Part shown: one piece after another, positions 12,602 through 19,221 of the stretch
How the letters are laid out: each line of letters starts with the position of its first letter
How positions within the stretch are numbered: the first letter of the stretch is position 1
From: Gallionella sp.
GTDB lineage: Bacteria > Pseudomonadota > Gammaproteobacteria > Burkholderiales > Gallionellaceae
Length of the DNA stretch: 32,057 nucleotides
NCBI GenBank assembly: GCA_027311105.1
Contig: DAICZN010000111.1
Span: 1 to 32,057 of the forward strand
Reading direction: 5' to 3'
Program-made: the position numbers and the translations under genes
The notes under the pieces: generated by a model
The model's input: the letters and a program-made list of their open reading frames with translations, nothing else
Told to the model about the DNA's origin: nothing
Database searches by the model: none

Positions 12602-12820
12602 TTAAACGCCGGTCGTTGTGCGTTCTTTTTCCTTGCTTGCGCCGGTCTGGTCGCGGTCCCTGATCTGCATCGGAGTTTGGTCATCGGAGCGCATGCCTTC
12701 CCTGAAGCCCTTTACCGCGCCGCCGAGATCGCTGCCGATGTTGCGCAGCTTCTTGGTGCCGAAGATCATCACGATAACCAGTAATACGATCAGCCAATGC
12801 CAGATGCTTAGTTCGCCCAT
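12602..12820 (-). CDS. tatA: Twin-arginine translocase subunit TatA
   Basis: TatA oligomerises to form the membrane passage of the Tat system, which exports folded, often cofactor-bearing proteins. This 72-aa protein has a polar residue at position 3 (E3), one N-terminal transmembrane helix ([16 protein letters not shown]), the FG hinge at F20-G21 and an amphipathic helix ([12 protein letters not shown]) followed by a charged tail. The start ATG 12820 has a strong AAGGAGAG Shine-Dalgarno. It is an orphan here: tatB and tatC are not adjacent, and TatE is an alternative name for such a lone paralog. A TATAAT lies just upstream, so it may be transcribed on its own despite following DUF3501 by only 43 nt on the same strand. 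Confidence 0.92.
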   Translation of the reverse strand: MGELSIWHWLIVLLVIVMIFGTKKLRNIGSDLGGAVKGFREGMRSDDQTPMQIRDRDQTGASKEKERTTTGV

Positions 12821-12850
12821 TTCGCTCTCCTTGGGGTAGCAGGAACGGGC

Positions 12851-12856
12851 ATTATA
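12851..12856 (-). promoter_or_regulatory. -10 element for tatA
   Basis: A perfect TATAAT on the minus strand lies about 31 bp before the tatA ATG, in the short gap after the DUF3501 gene. No strong -35 is seen. Confidence 0.4.
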
Positions 12857-12863
12857 GCCAGAA

Positions 12864-13442
12864 TCAGCGCAGATCGCCCGCCAGGGAATTGCGCACTTCC
12901 GCCGGCACTTCCACTTCCTTGCGGTAACCGGGGTGGTCTATGCCTGCACGCAGGACTGCTCCACGCCTGATTGCGCCAACCATTTCCGGCGTGAGTTCGA
13001 AGCGCAGGAAATGTACCGCAGAGGTCTTGTCTTCGGTCTCCCTGTCCATGTCCTCGTTGGCGATCGGATAAACCTTGCCGCATCCTTCAGCCTGTATCCA
13101 GATGGCTTTCTCGATGCCGAGCAGACTGGCGAGGGCCACACGGCGCTCTTCCACATCCTCGTACTCAAGCATGAAAGTCGCCTTCCAGTTGCTGCCATCC
13201 GGTATGAGAGAGTTGTAGACATCCAGTTCCTGCTGTATGCCTTCCGCTTCGAAGATGCGCTCCAGACGCAACATTTCCTGCACCTGGTATTGCATCGTGA
13301 GGCTGTCCTCGAAATACAGCGTGGCGTGAGCGCCGATGGCCAGTCTGCGCTTCGCCTTGTGCGCCATGACCTTGGCACGGAATTCGGGCCGGATGCGGGC
13401 GTATTGTTCCAGGCTATACAGTTTTTCGCGGGTTAATTGCAT
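12864..13442 (-). CDS. DUF3501 family protein
   Basis: This 192-aa soluble protein has no signal peptide and no membrane segment. I recognise the DUF3501 family ([23 protein letters not shown] start, then [20 protein letters not shown] and [11 protein letters not shown]), whose biochemical role is unknown. A conserved region with acidic and aromatic residues ([10 protein letters not shown]) is near the C-terminus. The single Cys (EGCGKVYP) does not suggest a cluster by itself. ATG 13442 has an AGGAAG Shine-Dalgarno. It lies 18 nt after the Fe-S oxidoreductase gene, so translation from one mRNA with rubrerythrin is likely. By my recollection, rubrerythrin, this Fe-S protein and DUF3501 recur together in proteobacterial genomes, which argues for a shared oxidative-stress role. 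That function is inference. Confidence 0.8.
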   Translation of the reverse strand: MQLTREKLYSLEQYARIRPEFRAKVMAHKAKRRLAIGAHATLYFEDSLTMQYQVQEMLRLERIFEAEGIQQELDVYNSLIPDGSNWKATFMLEYEDVEERRVALASLLGIEKAIWIQAEGCGKVYPIANEDMDRETEDKTSAVHFLRFELTPEMVGAIRRGAVLRAGIDHPGYRKEVEVPAEVRNSLAGDLR

Positions 13443-13460
13443 GTTCGTAATTCTTCCTGT

Positions 13461-14795
13461 TTAAATATCATATGCCATGCGCAGCAGGGTGATCGGGTGT
13501 TCCGGCGCGCGGCCGTCCTTCAGGCCGTTCTCGATATGGTGGCCGGCCATCGCGCAGTCGCTGCCGTAATGCTTGGCTTCGGCTTTCTTTACGCGTTCCA
13601 CCACCGGCATGACGATTTTCATTGCCGATGCATGGAATTCCTTTTTCACGGCATAAGTGCCGTCGTGGCCGGAACAGCGCTCGATGATTTCCACCAGCGT
13701 GTCGGGTATCAGCGACAGGGCTTCGCGGGTCTTCTGGCCGATGTTCTGCACGCGCTGATGGCAGGCGGCGTGATACGCCACCTTGCCCAAGGGTTGCCTG
13801 AAGTCGGTCTTGAGTTTGCCTTCCCTGTGACGCAGCATCAGGTATTCGAAAGGGTCGAAGAAGGCTTCCTTCACTTTCTGCACCTCGGGATCGCCGGGGA
13901 ACATCAGCGGCAGTTCCTGCTTGAACATCAGCACGCAGGAGGGAACCAGCGCGGTCAGGTCCCAGCCTTCATCGACGAGTTTGGCCAGTACCGGGATGTT
14001 GAATTCCCTGGCTTTAACCACCGCTTCCAGATTGCCCAGCTCCAGTTTGGGCATGCCGCAGCAGCGCTCCTGTTCAGCCAGCGTGACGGGAATGCCGTTG
14101 TGCTCGAACACCGCAACGAAGTCTTCGCCCGGCCCCGGCTCGTTGCGGTTCATGTAGCAGGTGGCGAACAGCGCGACCTTGCCCGTGGTTTTTCCGGCGG
14201 GTTCAGCCTGGGAGGAACTGCGATGTTGAGAAAGACGGCTGCGCAGCGAGTTGCTATGGAATTCCGGCAGCCATGCATCGGCATGTATGCCCGCCACGGC
14301 TTCCAGTCCCTTGCGCGCAACGCCGATCTTGTTGACCGCATTCACCACCTGGGCGACAACCGGGATGCCCGCCAGACTGCCGACGGTGTCGGTGCTGGTC
14401 AGTACCCGGTCGCGCAGTTTCACGTCGCCCTGCCGGTACTTCACGGCCTTGGCCCTGAGCATCAGGTGGGGGAAGTCCACGTTCCATTCGTGCGGAGGCA
14501 CATAAGGACACTTGGTCATGTAGCACAGATCGCACAGGTAACAATGGTCCACGACCTTGACATAATCGGCCTTGGCGATCCCATCCACTTCCATGGTCGG
14601 GGATTCGTCCACCAGGTCGAACAGCGTCGGAAACGACTGGCACAGACTGACGCAACGGCGGCAACCGTGGCAAATGTCGAAGACCCGTTCCAGTTCCTTG
14701 TGCAACGATTCCTCGTCGTAAAAATCCGGATTATTCCAGTCCAGCGGGTGACGGGTGGGGGCTTCAAGATTGCCTTCACGGGTAGTGTTAGCCAT
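13461..14795 (-). CDS. Two-cluster Fe-S oxidoreductase of the HdrD/GlpC type
   Basis: This 444-aa soluble protein resembles heterodisulfide-reductase D-like and GlpC-like subunits, which pass electrons through two [4Fe-4S] clusters to a Cys-rich CCG domain. The clusters are visible as C42-x2-C45-x2-C48-x3-C52 and C85-x2-C88-x2-C91-x3-C96-P. The first CCG block is intact (ERCCGMPKLELG). The second reads ERCSGHDGTYAVKKEF, with Ser in place of the second Cys, so only one full CCG site is expected. The ORF track begins at TTG 14819, but ATG 14795 (MANTTREG) has an AGGA Shine-Dalgarno 8 nt upstream and is preferred. It follows rubrerythrin and precedes DUF3501 by 18 nt. Because the rubrerythrin lacks a rubredoxin domain, this protein is a good candidate for its electron donor. 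That is inference, and the true partner and donor are unknown. Confidence 0.82.
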   Translation of the reverse strand: MANTTREGNLEAPTRHPLDWNNPDFYDEESLHKELERVFDICHGCRRCVSLCQSFPTLFDLVDESPTMEVDGIAKADYVKVVDHCYLCDLCYMTKCPYVPPHEWNVDFPHLMLRAKAVKYRQGDVKLRDRVLTSTDTVGSLAGIPVVAQVVNAVNKIGVARKGLEAVAGIHADAWLPEFHSNSLRSRLSQHRSSSQAEPAGKTTGKVALFATCYMNRNEPGPGEDFVAVFEHNGIPVTLAEQERCCGMPKLELGNLEAVVKAREFNIPVLAKLVDEGWDLTALVPSCVLMFKQELPLMFPGDPEVQKVKEAFFDPFEYLMLRHREGKLKTDFRQPLGKVAYHAACHQRVQNIGQKTREALSLIPDTLVEIIERCSGHDGTYAVKKEFHASAMKIVMPVVERVKKAEAKHYGSDCAMAGHHIENGLKDGRAPEHPITLLRMAYDI

Positions 14796-14830
14796 GGCAT
14801 CGTCCTGTGCGTATTTCAAATCGGGGAAAG

Positions 14831-14855
14831 TCCGGCCGCGGAGGGCACGGCCGGA
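14831..14855 (-). other. Intercistronic hairpin between rubrerythrin and the Fe-S protein
   Basis: An 8-bp GC-rich perfect stem (TCCGGCCG / CGGCCGGA) with a 9-nt loop sits 20 nt past the rubrerythrin stop. On the minus strand it is followed by CTTTCCCC, not a true T-tract. It could partly terminate or protect the rubrerythrin message, so that rubrerythrin is made in excess over the downstream genes. Confidence 0.45.
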
Positions 14856-14875
14856 ACAGAGTTACGAATCAGGGC

Positions 14876-15295
14876 TTATGCCTTGAACTCGGTGAGAGCT
14901 TTCTGGTAACGGTTGGCGTGGGAACGCTCCGCCTTGGCCAAGGTTTCGAACCAGTCGGCGACTTCAGTGAAGCCTTCCGCACGGGCAGTCTTGGCCATTC
15001 CGGGGTACATGTCGGTGTACTCGTGGGTCTCGCCCGCTACGGCGCTTTTCAGGTTGTCTTCGGTGCCGCCGAATGGCAGGCCGGTGGCGGGATCGCCGCA
15101 TTGCTCCAGATATTCCAGGTGTCCGTGCGCATGACCGGTTTCCCCTTCAGCGGTGGAGCGGAACAGCGCGGATACATCGTTGTAGCCCTCGACATCGGCC
15201 TTGGCTGCGAAATACAGATAGCGGCGGTTGGCCATGGATTCCCCGGCGAAAGCGTCTTTCAGGGATTGCTCGGTTTTGCTTCCTTTCAGTTTCAT
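14876..15295 (-). CDS. Rubrerythrin-type di-iron protein without a rubredoxin domain
   Basis: Rubrerythrins reduce hydrogen peroxide to water at a di-iron site in a four-helix bundle. All expected ligands are present in 139 residues: E19 ([11 protein letters not shown]), E52 and H55 (AEGETGHAH), E89 and E92 (AGETHEYTD), and E123 and H126 ([11 protein letters not shown]). Classic rubrerythrin is about 190 aa with a C-terminal rubredoxin [Fe(Cys)4] domain. Here the chain ends after the bundle, with a single Cys (C66), as in sulerythrin-like forms. It therefore needs an outside electron donor, plausibly the adjacent Fe-S protein. ATG 15295 has a GAGG Shine-Dalgarno about 8 nt upstream. It lies 150 nt downstream of oxyR on the same strand, with an OxyR-like site between them. 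Confidence 0.92.
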   Translation of the reverse strand: MKLKGSKTEQSLKDAFAGESMANRRYLYFAAKADVEGYNDVSALFRSTAEGETGHAHGHLEYLEQCGDPATGLPFGGTEDNLKSAVAGETHEYTDMYPGMAKTARAEGFTEVADWFETLAKAERSHANRYQKALTEFKA

Positions 15296-15401
15296 GTTAG
15301 TTACCTCACTCTGGTTGAAAAAATTGACTGTCGATCAAGTTACCCTATGTCACCGGGGCAGCTTACTACTTTGCTGACAGGGCAAGAAGTAAATTGTTTC
15401 G

Positions 15402-15416
15402 ATAGTTGCAATCGAT
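15402..15416. promoter_or_regulatory. Candidate OxyR binding half-site upstream of rubrerythrin
   Basis: ATAGTTGCAATCGAT matches the OxyR unit ATAGnTnnnAnCTAT at all but one defined position. It also forms a TCGAT-N7-ATCGA inverted repeat with the T-N11-A layout of LysR-type operators. A second unit at the usual 7-bp spacing is not convincing. Location between oxyR and rubrerythrin fits peroxide control of the operon. The promoter hexamers are not resolved. Confidence 0.45.
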
Positions 15417-15445
15417 AAAATAGATTGAGCCGAAAATATCGTTTG

Positions 15446-16357
15446 TCATTCCACAGCCAGGGTTCCCGGAGGCAATAATTCTTTGAGAAGCTTCGCCAGA
15501 CCTTCCATCGTGGGCGCCAGCGGAGAGCGCCGTCGCCAGGCCAGGCCGATGGTGCGCGATGCGCCTGGAGCGACCAGCGGACGCAGTGCGACACGGGTAC
15601 CGATGTCATGAGATTGCATACCGGCCAGTGCCGGGATCAGCGTGACTCCGAGCCCCATGCCGACCATCTGGCGTAGTGTCTCCAGGCTGGTCGCGCGTAT
15701 CTCCTCATTGTCCAGTCCTTCCAGGCGGCAAGCCTCCAGAGCCTGGTTGCGCAGGCAGTGCCCTTCTTCCAGCAGCAGCAGGCCGGCACGGACCAGCTCA
15801 TCGATATGCACCTCTTTTGCGGCGGCCAGAGCATGGCCGGCAGGTACAGCGGCGAAAAACGGTTCGCAGAATAACGGTGCGATTTCCATCGCGGGGTCGT
15901 CGAAAGGCAGGGGTAGCGCAAGCAGGCCGGCATCCAGCTTGCCCCCGGTCAAGTGGGCAAGCACATGCGGTGTCATCTCCTCGCGAAGGAACAGCCGCAG
16001 TTTCGGAAAATGTTCATGAAGCGGCGGGAGGACATGGGGCAGGTAATACGGCCCCAGTGTCGGGATGACCCCGAGGTGAACGGAACGCGCCATGGGATCC
16101 TTGATCTGCTGCGAGAGCTCATGGATGCGGTTGGTTTCCTCGATGATACGCCGGGCAGAATCGACAATTTCACGTCCTGCCGGGGTGAGCGTCGCGTTTT
16201 TCAGGCTGCGGTCGAAAAGCGCGAGCCCGAGATAATCCTCCAGTTTCCTGATCTGGGTCGACAGCGTGGATTGGCTTACGAAGCAGGCCTCCGCCGCGCG
16301 GCCGAAGTGACCGGTATCCGCCAGTGCAACCACATAGCGCAGTTCCTGCAGCGTCAT
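15446..16357 (-). CDS. oxyR: Hydrogen-peroxide-sensing LysR-type regulator OxyR
   Basis: OxyR activates peroxide-defence genes after forming an intramolecular disulfide. The 303-aa protein from ATG 16357 (MTLQELRYVVALADTGHF) has the LysR winged helix-turn-helix (FGRAAEACFVSQSTLSTQIRKLE, shortened: VSQSTLSTQIRKLE) at about 17-40 and a substrate-binding-like C-terminal domain. The redox pair is C201 and C210 in EGHCLRNQALEAC, equivalent to C199/C208 of E. coli, which makes this OxyR rather than another LysR protein. The ORF track starts 12 codons earlier at 16393, but ATG 16357 has an AAGG Shine-Dalgarno 7 nt upstream and gives the normal OxyR N-terminus. It is followed by rubrerythrin on the same strand and preceded by dinG with a 72-nt gap. 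Confidence 0.93.
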   Translation of the reverse strand: MTLQELRYVVALADTGHFGRAAEACFVSQSTLSTQIRKLEDYLGLALFDRSLKNATLTPAGREIVDSARRIIEETNRIHELSQQIKDPMARSVHLGVIPTLGPYYLPHVLPPLHEHFPKLRLFLREEMTPHVLAHLTGGKLDAGLLALPLPFDDPAMEIAPLFCEPFFAAVPAGHALAAAKEVHIDELVRAGLLLLEEGHCLRNQALEACRLEGLDNEEIRATSLETLRQMVGMGLGVTLIPALAGMQSHDIGTRVALRPLVAPGASRTIGLAWRRRSPLAPTMEGLAKLLKELLPPGTLAVE

Positions 16358-16429
16358 GGTTTGCCTTATGTACGGTGATTTTGATGAATCCACGCAAGCT
16401 CTCCGAAATATGTATTGCGGTTCATTTTA

Positions 16430-18361
16430 TCAATGGGGAACCGATTTGAAGAAATCAACCGCCTCCGCCTCGACCCTGGTTCGTTTCATCGGCGGCAGGC
16501 TTTGCCAGATGCGCTTTCCGTAGGGTTTGCTGATCAAGCGCGGGTCGCAGATCATCAGCACGCCCCTGTCGGTTTCATCCCTGATCAATCTGCCGGCACC
16601 CTGTTTCAGCGTGATGATGGCGCGCGGCAGCTGGTATTCCATGAAGGCGTTGCGTCCCTGCTTGTTGAGTTGCGCGATGCGCGCCGCGAGCACAGGGTCA
16701 TCCGGCGTGGCGAAAGGCAGTTTGTCGATGATTACCAGCGACAAGGCTTCGCCGCGCACATCCACGCCTTCCCAGAACGATTGGCTGCCGAGCAGCACCG
16801 CGTTGCCGAGCGTGCGGAAACGCGTCAGCAACTCGTTGCGCGAGCCCTCGCCCTGCAGCAGCAGCGGGTAGTCCCAGCCGCGCCGGTCGAATTCCGCCTG
16901 CAGTATCTCATGCGCGCGCTGCATCGCGCGCAGGCTGGTGAACAGCAAAAAGGCGCGGCCTTGGCTGGCTTCGATCAGGGGCAGCGCGGCCTGCACCACG
17001 GCCTCGGTGTAGCCTTCACTGTTCGGCTCGGGCAGGTTGGCCGGCACATACAGCAACGCCTGTTCGGCGTAGTTGAACGGGCTGTCCCAGCACGCGGTCC
17101 TGGCCTTGAGCAAGCCCATTTCACCCTGGTAGTGCGAAAAATCCTGCTTTACCGCGAGCGTTGCGGAAGTGAATATCCACGCGCGCGCACTGCCGCCGAT
17201 CTGCTTCTCGAATATCTCCGCAATGGACAGCGGTGTGGTGTTGAGTTGCAGGGAGTGGTGGAAAACTTCCAGCCATCTGACCTGGTCCGGCTCGTCGCCT
17301 GTTTGCCACTTGGCCAATTGTTGCGAAAGCGCCTGAGCCCTCTGCCAGCAGTTCTCCAGGCCTTCGCTGCGCTCCGCCTGTTTCTCCAGCAAGCCGCACA
17401 GCTGCGCCAGCTTCTCGCCCAATATTTTCAACGCGGGCGCGAACTCCTTGAAACTCTCCGTCGCCGTGGCAGGCATGCGCCCTTCCTTCTTGAACACCAG
17501 CCTCAGGTCGCGCGCGGCCTTGTCCATTTCGTCGCAAGCCTTGGGCAACTGCGCAAAATCCTTGGCGGAAACCGCCGCCTCGACGCGCGTGTCGTGCGCC
17601 AGATCGAGCAGCAACGTGGTGGACAATGTTTCGCCGAAGAACAGGCTGGCGGTCTCCGGCAACTGGTGCGCCTCGTCGAAGATCACCGTGTTGCAGGCCG
17701 GCAGCAGTTCCGCCACACCCTCGTCGCGCAGCATCACATCGGCGAAGAACAGATGATGGTTCACCACCACGATGTCCGCCTTCATCGCCTCGGTGCGCGC
17801 CTTGAGCACGAAGCATTCCTTGTGGTTGGGACATTCCTGCCCGAGGCAGTTGTCGCGCGTCGAAGTCACCTGCATCCAGATAGCCGCATTCTCCGGCACA
17901 TCGGCCAGCCCGCTCTTGTCGCCCGAATCGCTGACCTTTGCGTAGCTCTTGATCTTGCCCAGATGCCTGATGTCCTCGCGCGTCTTGAACATACCGTCAG
18001 ATTCGGTGCGCGCCAGATGGTAGTGGCACACATAATTCGAACGCCCCTTGAGCAACGCCACCGACACCGGCGCCTTCAGCGCATCGCGCACCATGGGCAG
18101 GTCCTTCTGGAACAACTGGTCCTGCAGATTCTTGGTTCCGGTGGAGATGATCACCTTGCCGCCGGCCAGCAGCGCCGGCACCAGATAGGCGAAGGTCTTG
18201 CCGGTGCCGGTGCCCGCCTCGACGACCAGTATCGCGTTGTCGCGTATCGCCTCGGCAACCGCGAGCGCCATCTCGCGCTGCTGTGCGCGCGGACGGAACG
18301 ATGCCACCTCTGTGGCAAGCGGACTTTGTTCGGAGAAAAAACGTTCGACTTCGGCGGACAC
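16430..18361 (-). CDS. dinG: ATP-dependent DNA helicase, DinG/YoaA (XPD-like Fe-S) family
   Basis: This is a superfamily 2 helicase that unwinds forked DNA, D-loops or R-loops in the 5'-3' direction and is tied to DNA damage tolerance. The 643-aa protein has Walker A EAGTGTGKT (48-56), TGTKNLQDQLF, DEAH (229-232) and a C-terminal helicase block with QSFWEGVD and QGAGRLIRDETDRG. Four cysteines, C112, C172, C177 and C183 (YVCHYH, NCLGQECPNHKEC), are placed as the XPD/DinG [4Fe-4S] ligands. Length and motifs fit the shorter YoaA type at least as well as E. coli DinG (about 716 aa), so the symbol is tentative. The start is GTG 18361 without a visible Shine-Dalgarno. I found no clear LexA box upstream. 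Confidence 0.88.
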   Translation of the reverse strand: MSAEVERFFSEQSPLATEVASFRPRAQQREMALAVAEAIRDNAILVVEAGTGTGKTFAYLVPALLAGGKVIISTGTKNLQDQLFQKDLPMVRDALKAPVSVALLKGRSNYVCHYHLARTESDGMFKTREDIRHLGKIKSYAKVSDSGDKSGLADVPENAAIWMQVTSTRDNCLGQECPNHKECFVLKARTEAMKADIVVVNHHLFFADVMLRDEGVAELLPACNTVIFDEAHQLPETASLFFGETLSTTLLLDLAHDTRVEAAVSAKDFAQLPKACDEMDKAARDLRLVFKKEGRMPATATESFKEFAPALKILGEKLAQLCGLLEKQAERSEGLENCWQRAQALSQQLAKWQTGDEPDQVRWLEVFHHSLQLNTTPLSIAEIFEKQIGGSARAWIFTSATLAVKQDFSHYQGEMGLLKARTACWDSPFNYAEQALLYVPANLPEPNSEGYTEAVVQAALPLIEASQGRAFLLFTSLRAMQRAHEILQAEFDRRGWDYPLLLQGEGSRNELLTRFRTLGNAVLLGSQSFWEGVDVRGEALSLVIIDKLPFATPDDPVLAARIAQLNKQGRNAFMEYQLPRAIITLKQGAGRLIRDETDRGVLMICDPRLISKPYGKRIWQSLPPMKRTRVEAEAVDFFKSVPH

Positions 18362-18501
18362 GGTGGGGGTGTTATCCAGACTAAAAGTGATATGGTTGTT
18401 TGCCGAGGGCAGCGTTATAGTGCGGCGTGGATTTTACGCGATTGATTGCGGGATAGGTTGAGAGTGAAGTCTGGAACTCAAATAATCCATTAACCAGTTA
18501 T

Positions 18502-18527
18502 TCCCGCCCGCGCGGGAGAGTGTTTTT
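18502..18527 (+). terminator. Hairpin with T-run next to repeat copy A
   Basis: TCCCGC-CCGC-GCGGGA (18502-18517) is a perfect 6-bp hairpin followed by GAG and then GTGTTTTTT on the plus strand. It resembles an intrinsic terminator, but no plus-strand gene ends nearby. It lies in the 314-bp gap between dinG and the flavin reductase, and may be part of, or a landing site for, the adjacent palindromic element. Confidence 0.3.
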
Positions 18528-18528
18528 T

Positions 18529-18596
18529 GTTTGGAGTGTGCAGACATACCTGCGCTCTTAGATAGGATAGCGGCGACACGTCGCCGCACTCCAAAC
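18529..18596 (+). repeat. Palindromic repeat element, copy A
   Basis: This 68-bp unit is bounded by perfect 10-bp inverted ends (GTTTGGAGTG / CACTCCAAAC). Inside are two hairpin modules, a degenerate GCAGAC...CTGCGC and a perfect GCGGCGAC-AC-GTCGCCGC. It is homologous to copy B (20804-20868) in reverse-complement orientation. No protein can be encoded in it. It looks like a REP- or MITE-type non-autonomous element. No target-site duplication is evident. Confidence 0.75.
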
Positions 18597-18675
18597 TCAA
18601 ACCGGTTTCAGCTCGAAGCACAGCAGGAGACGATAGGGTCAGTATCAAATCCCCTTTGTTGAAAGGAGTGTTGAA

Positions 18676-19212
18676 ATGGCCAGGAAAAGATTTCCGATAT
18701 CCCGGGTTTACCGCCTGATGGAGCCCGGGCCTGTGCTGCTGGTCACCACCGCGCACAAGGGCAAGGCGAACATCATGACCCAGTCGTGGCACACGATGAT
18801 GGAGTTTGATCCGCCACTGGTGGGCTGTGTAATCAGCGGGCGTAATCACAGCTTCGATGCATTGGTCGCGACGAAGGAATGCGTGCTCAACATCCCGACT
18901 GTGGAACTGGCGAAGCAGGTGGTGGGCATAGGCAATTGTTCGGGAAAGAAAGTGGACAAGTTCGGGAGATTCGGGCTGACGCCGCTGCCCGCCTCGCGGG
19001 TGGCACCGCCGCTGATCGCGGAGTGCTACGCCAATCTCGAATGCAGGGTGGCCGATACGCGGATGGTGAACAAGTACAATTTCTTCGTGCTGGAAGTGGT
19101 CGGGGCCTGGATCGATACTGCCATGAAGAATCCGCGCACGCTGCACCATCAAGGCAAGGGTGTTTTCATGGTCGCAGGCGACACGATAAAGCTGCCCTCC
19201 AAAATGAAATGA
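18676..19212 (+). CDS. Flavin reductase / flavoredoxin family protein (FMN-binding split barrel)
   Basis: The 178-aa cytoplasmic protein belongs to the split-barrel flavin reductase and flavoredoxin group, which bind FMN and pass electrons from NAD(P)H or ferredoxin-like donors to flavin or other acceptors. Family features are the start RVYRLMEPGPVLLVTT, the flavin-phosphate region KGKANIMTQSWHTMM, PPLVGCVISGRNHS, and ECVLNIPTVELAKQV. It contains no Fe-S motif. ATG 18676 has a strong AAAGGAG Shine-Dalgarno. It is a single plus-strand gene between the dinG gene and the convergent emrB-type gene (9-bp gap), flanked on the left by palindromic repeat copy A. The physiological acceptor cannot be told from sequence. 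Confidence 0.82.
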   Translation: MARKRFPISRVYRLMEPGPVLLVTTAHKGKANIMTQSWHTMMEFDPPLVGCVISGRNHSFDALVATKECVLNIPTVELAKQVVGIGNCSGKKVDKFGRFGLTPLPASRVAPPLIAECYANLECRVADTRMVNKYNFFVLEVVGAWIDTAMKNPRTLHHQGKGVFMVAGDTIKLPSKMK

Positions 19213-19221
19213 GGGCGGGGT

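Noticed and set aside
13437-14909. 490-aa plus-strand ORF opposite the Fe-S oxidoreductase
   Set aside because: The minus strand carries a convincing two-cluster Fe-S protein with Shine-Dalgarno; the opposite ORF is His/Arg/Gln-rich shadow sequence.
16415-18445. 676-aa plus-strand ORF opposite dinG
   Set aside because: It is a shadow of the helicase gene, which has all its motifs on the minus strand.
18633-18660. GGGTCAGTATCAAATCCCC resembling flanks of REP-associated transposase elements
   Set aside because: The resemblance is from memory, only one copy is present and no transposase is near; it is too weak to call.
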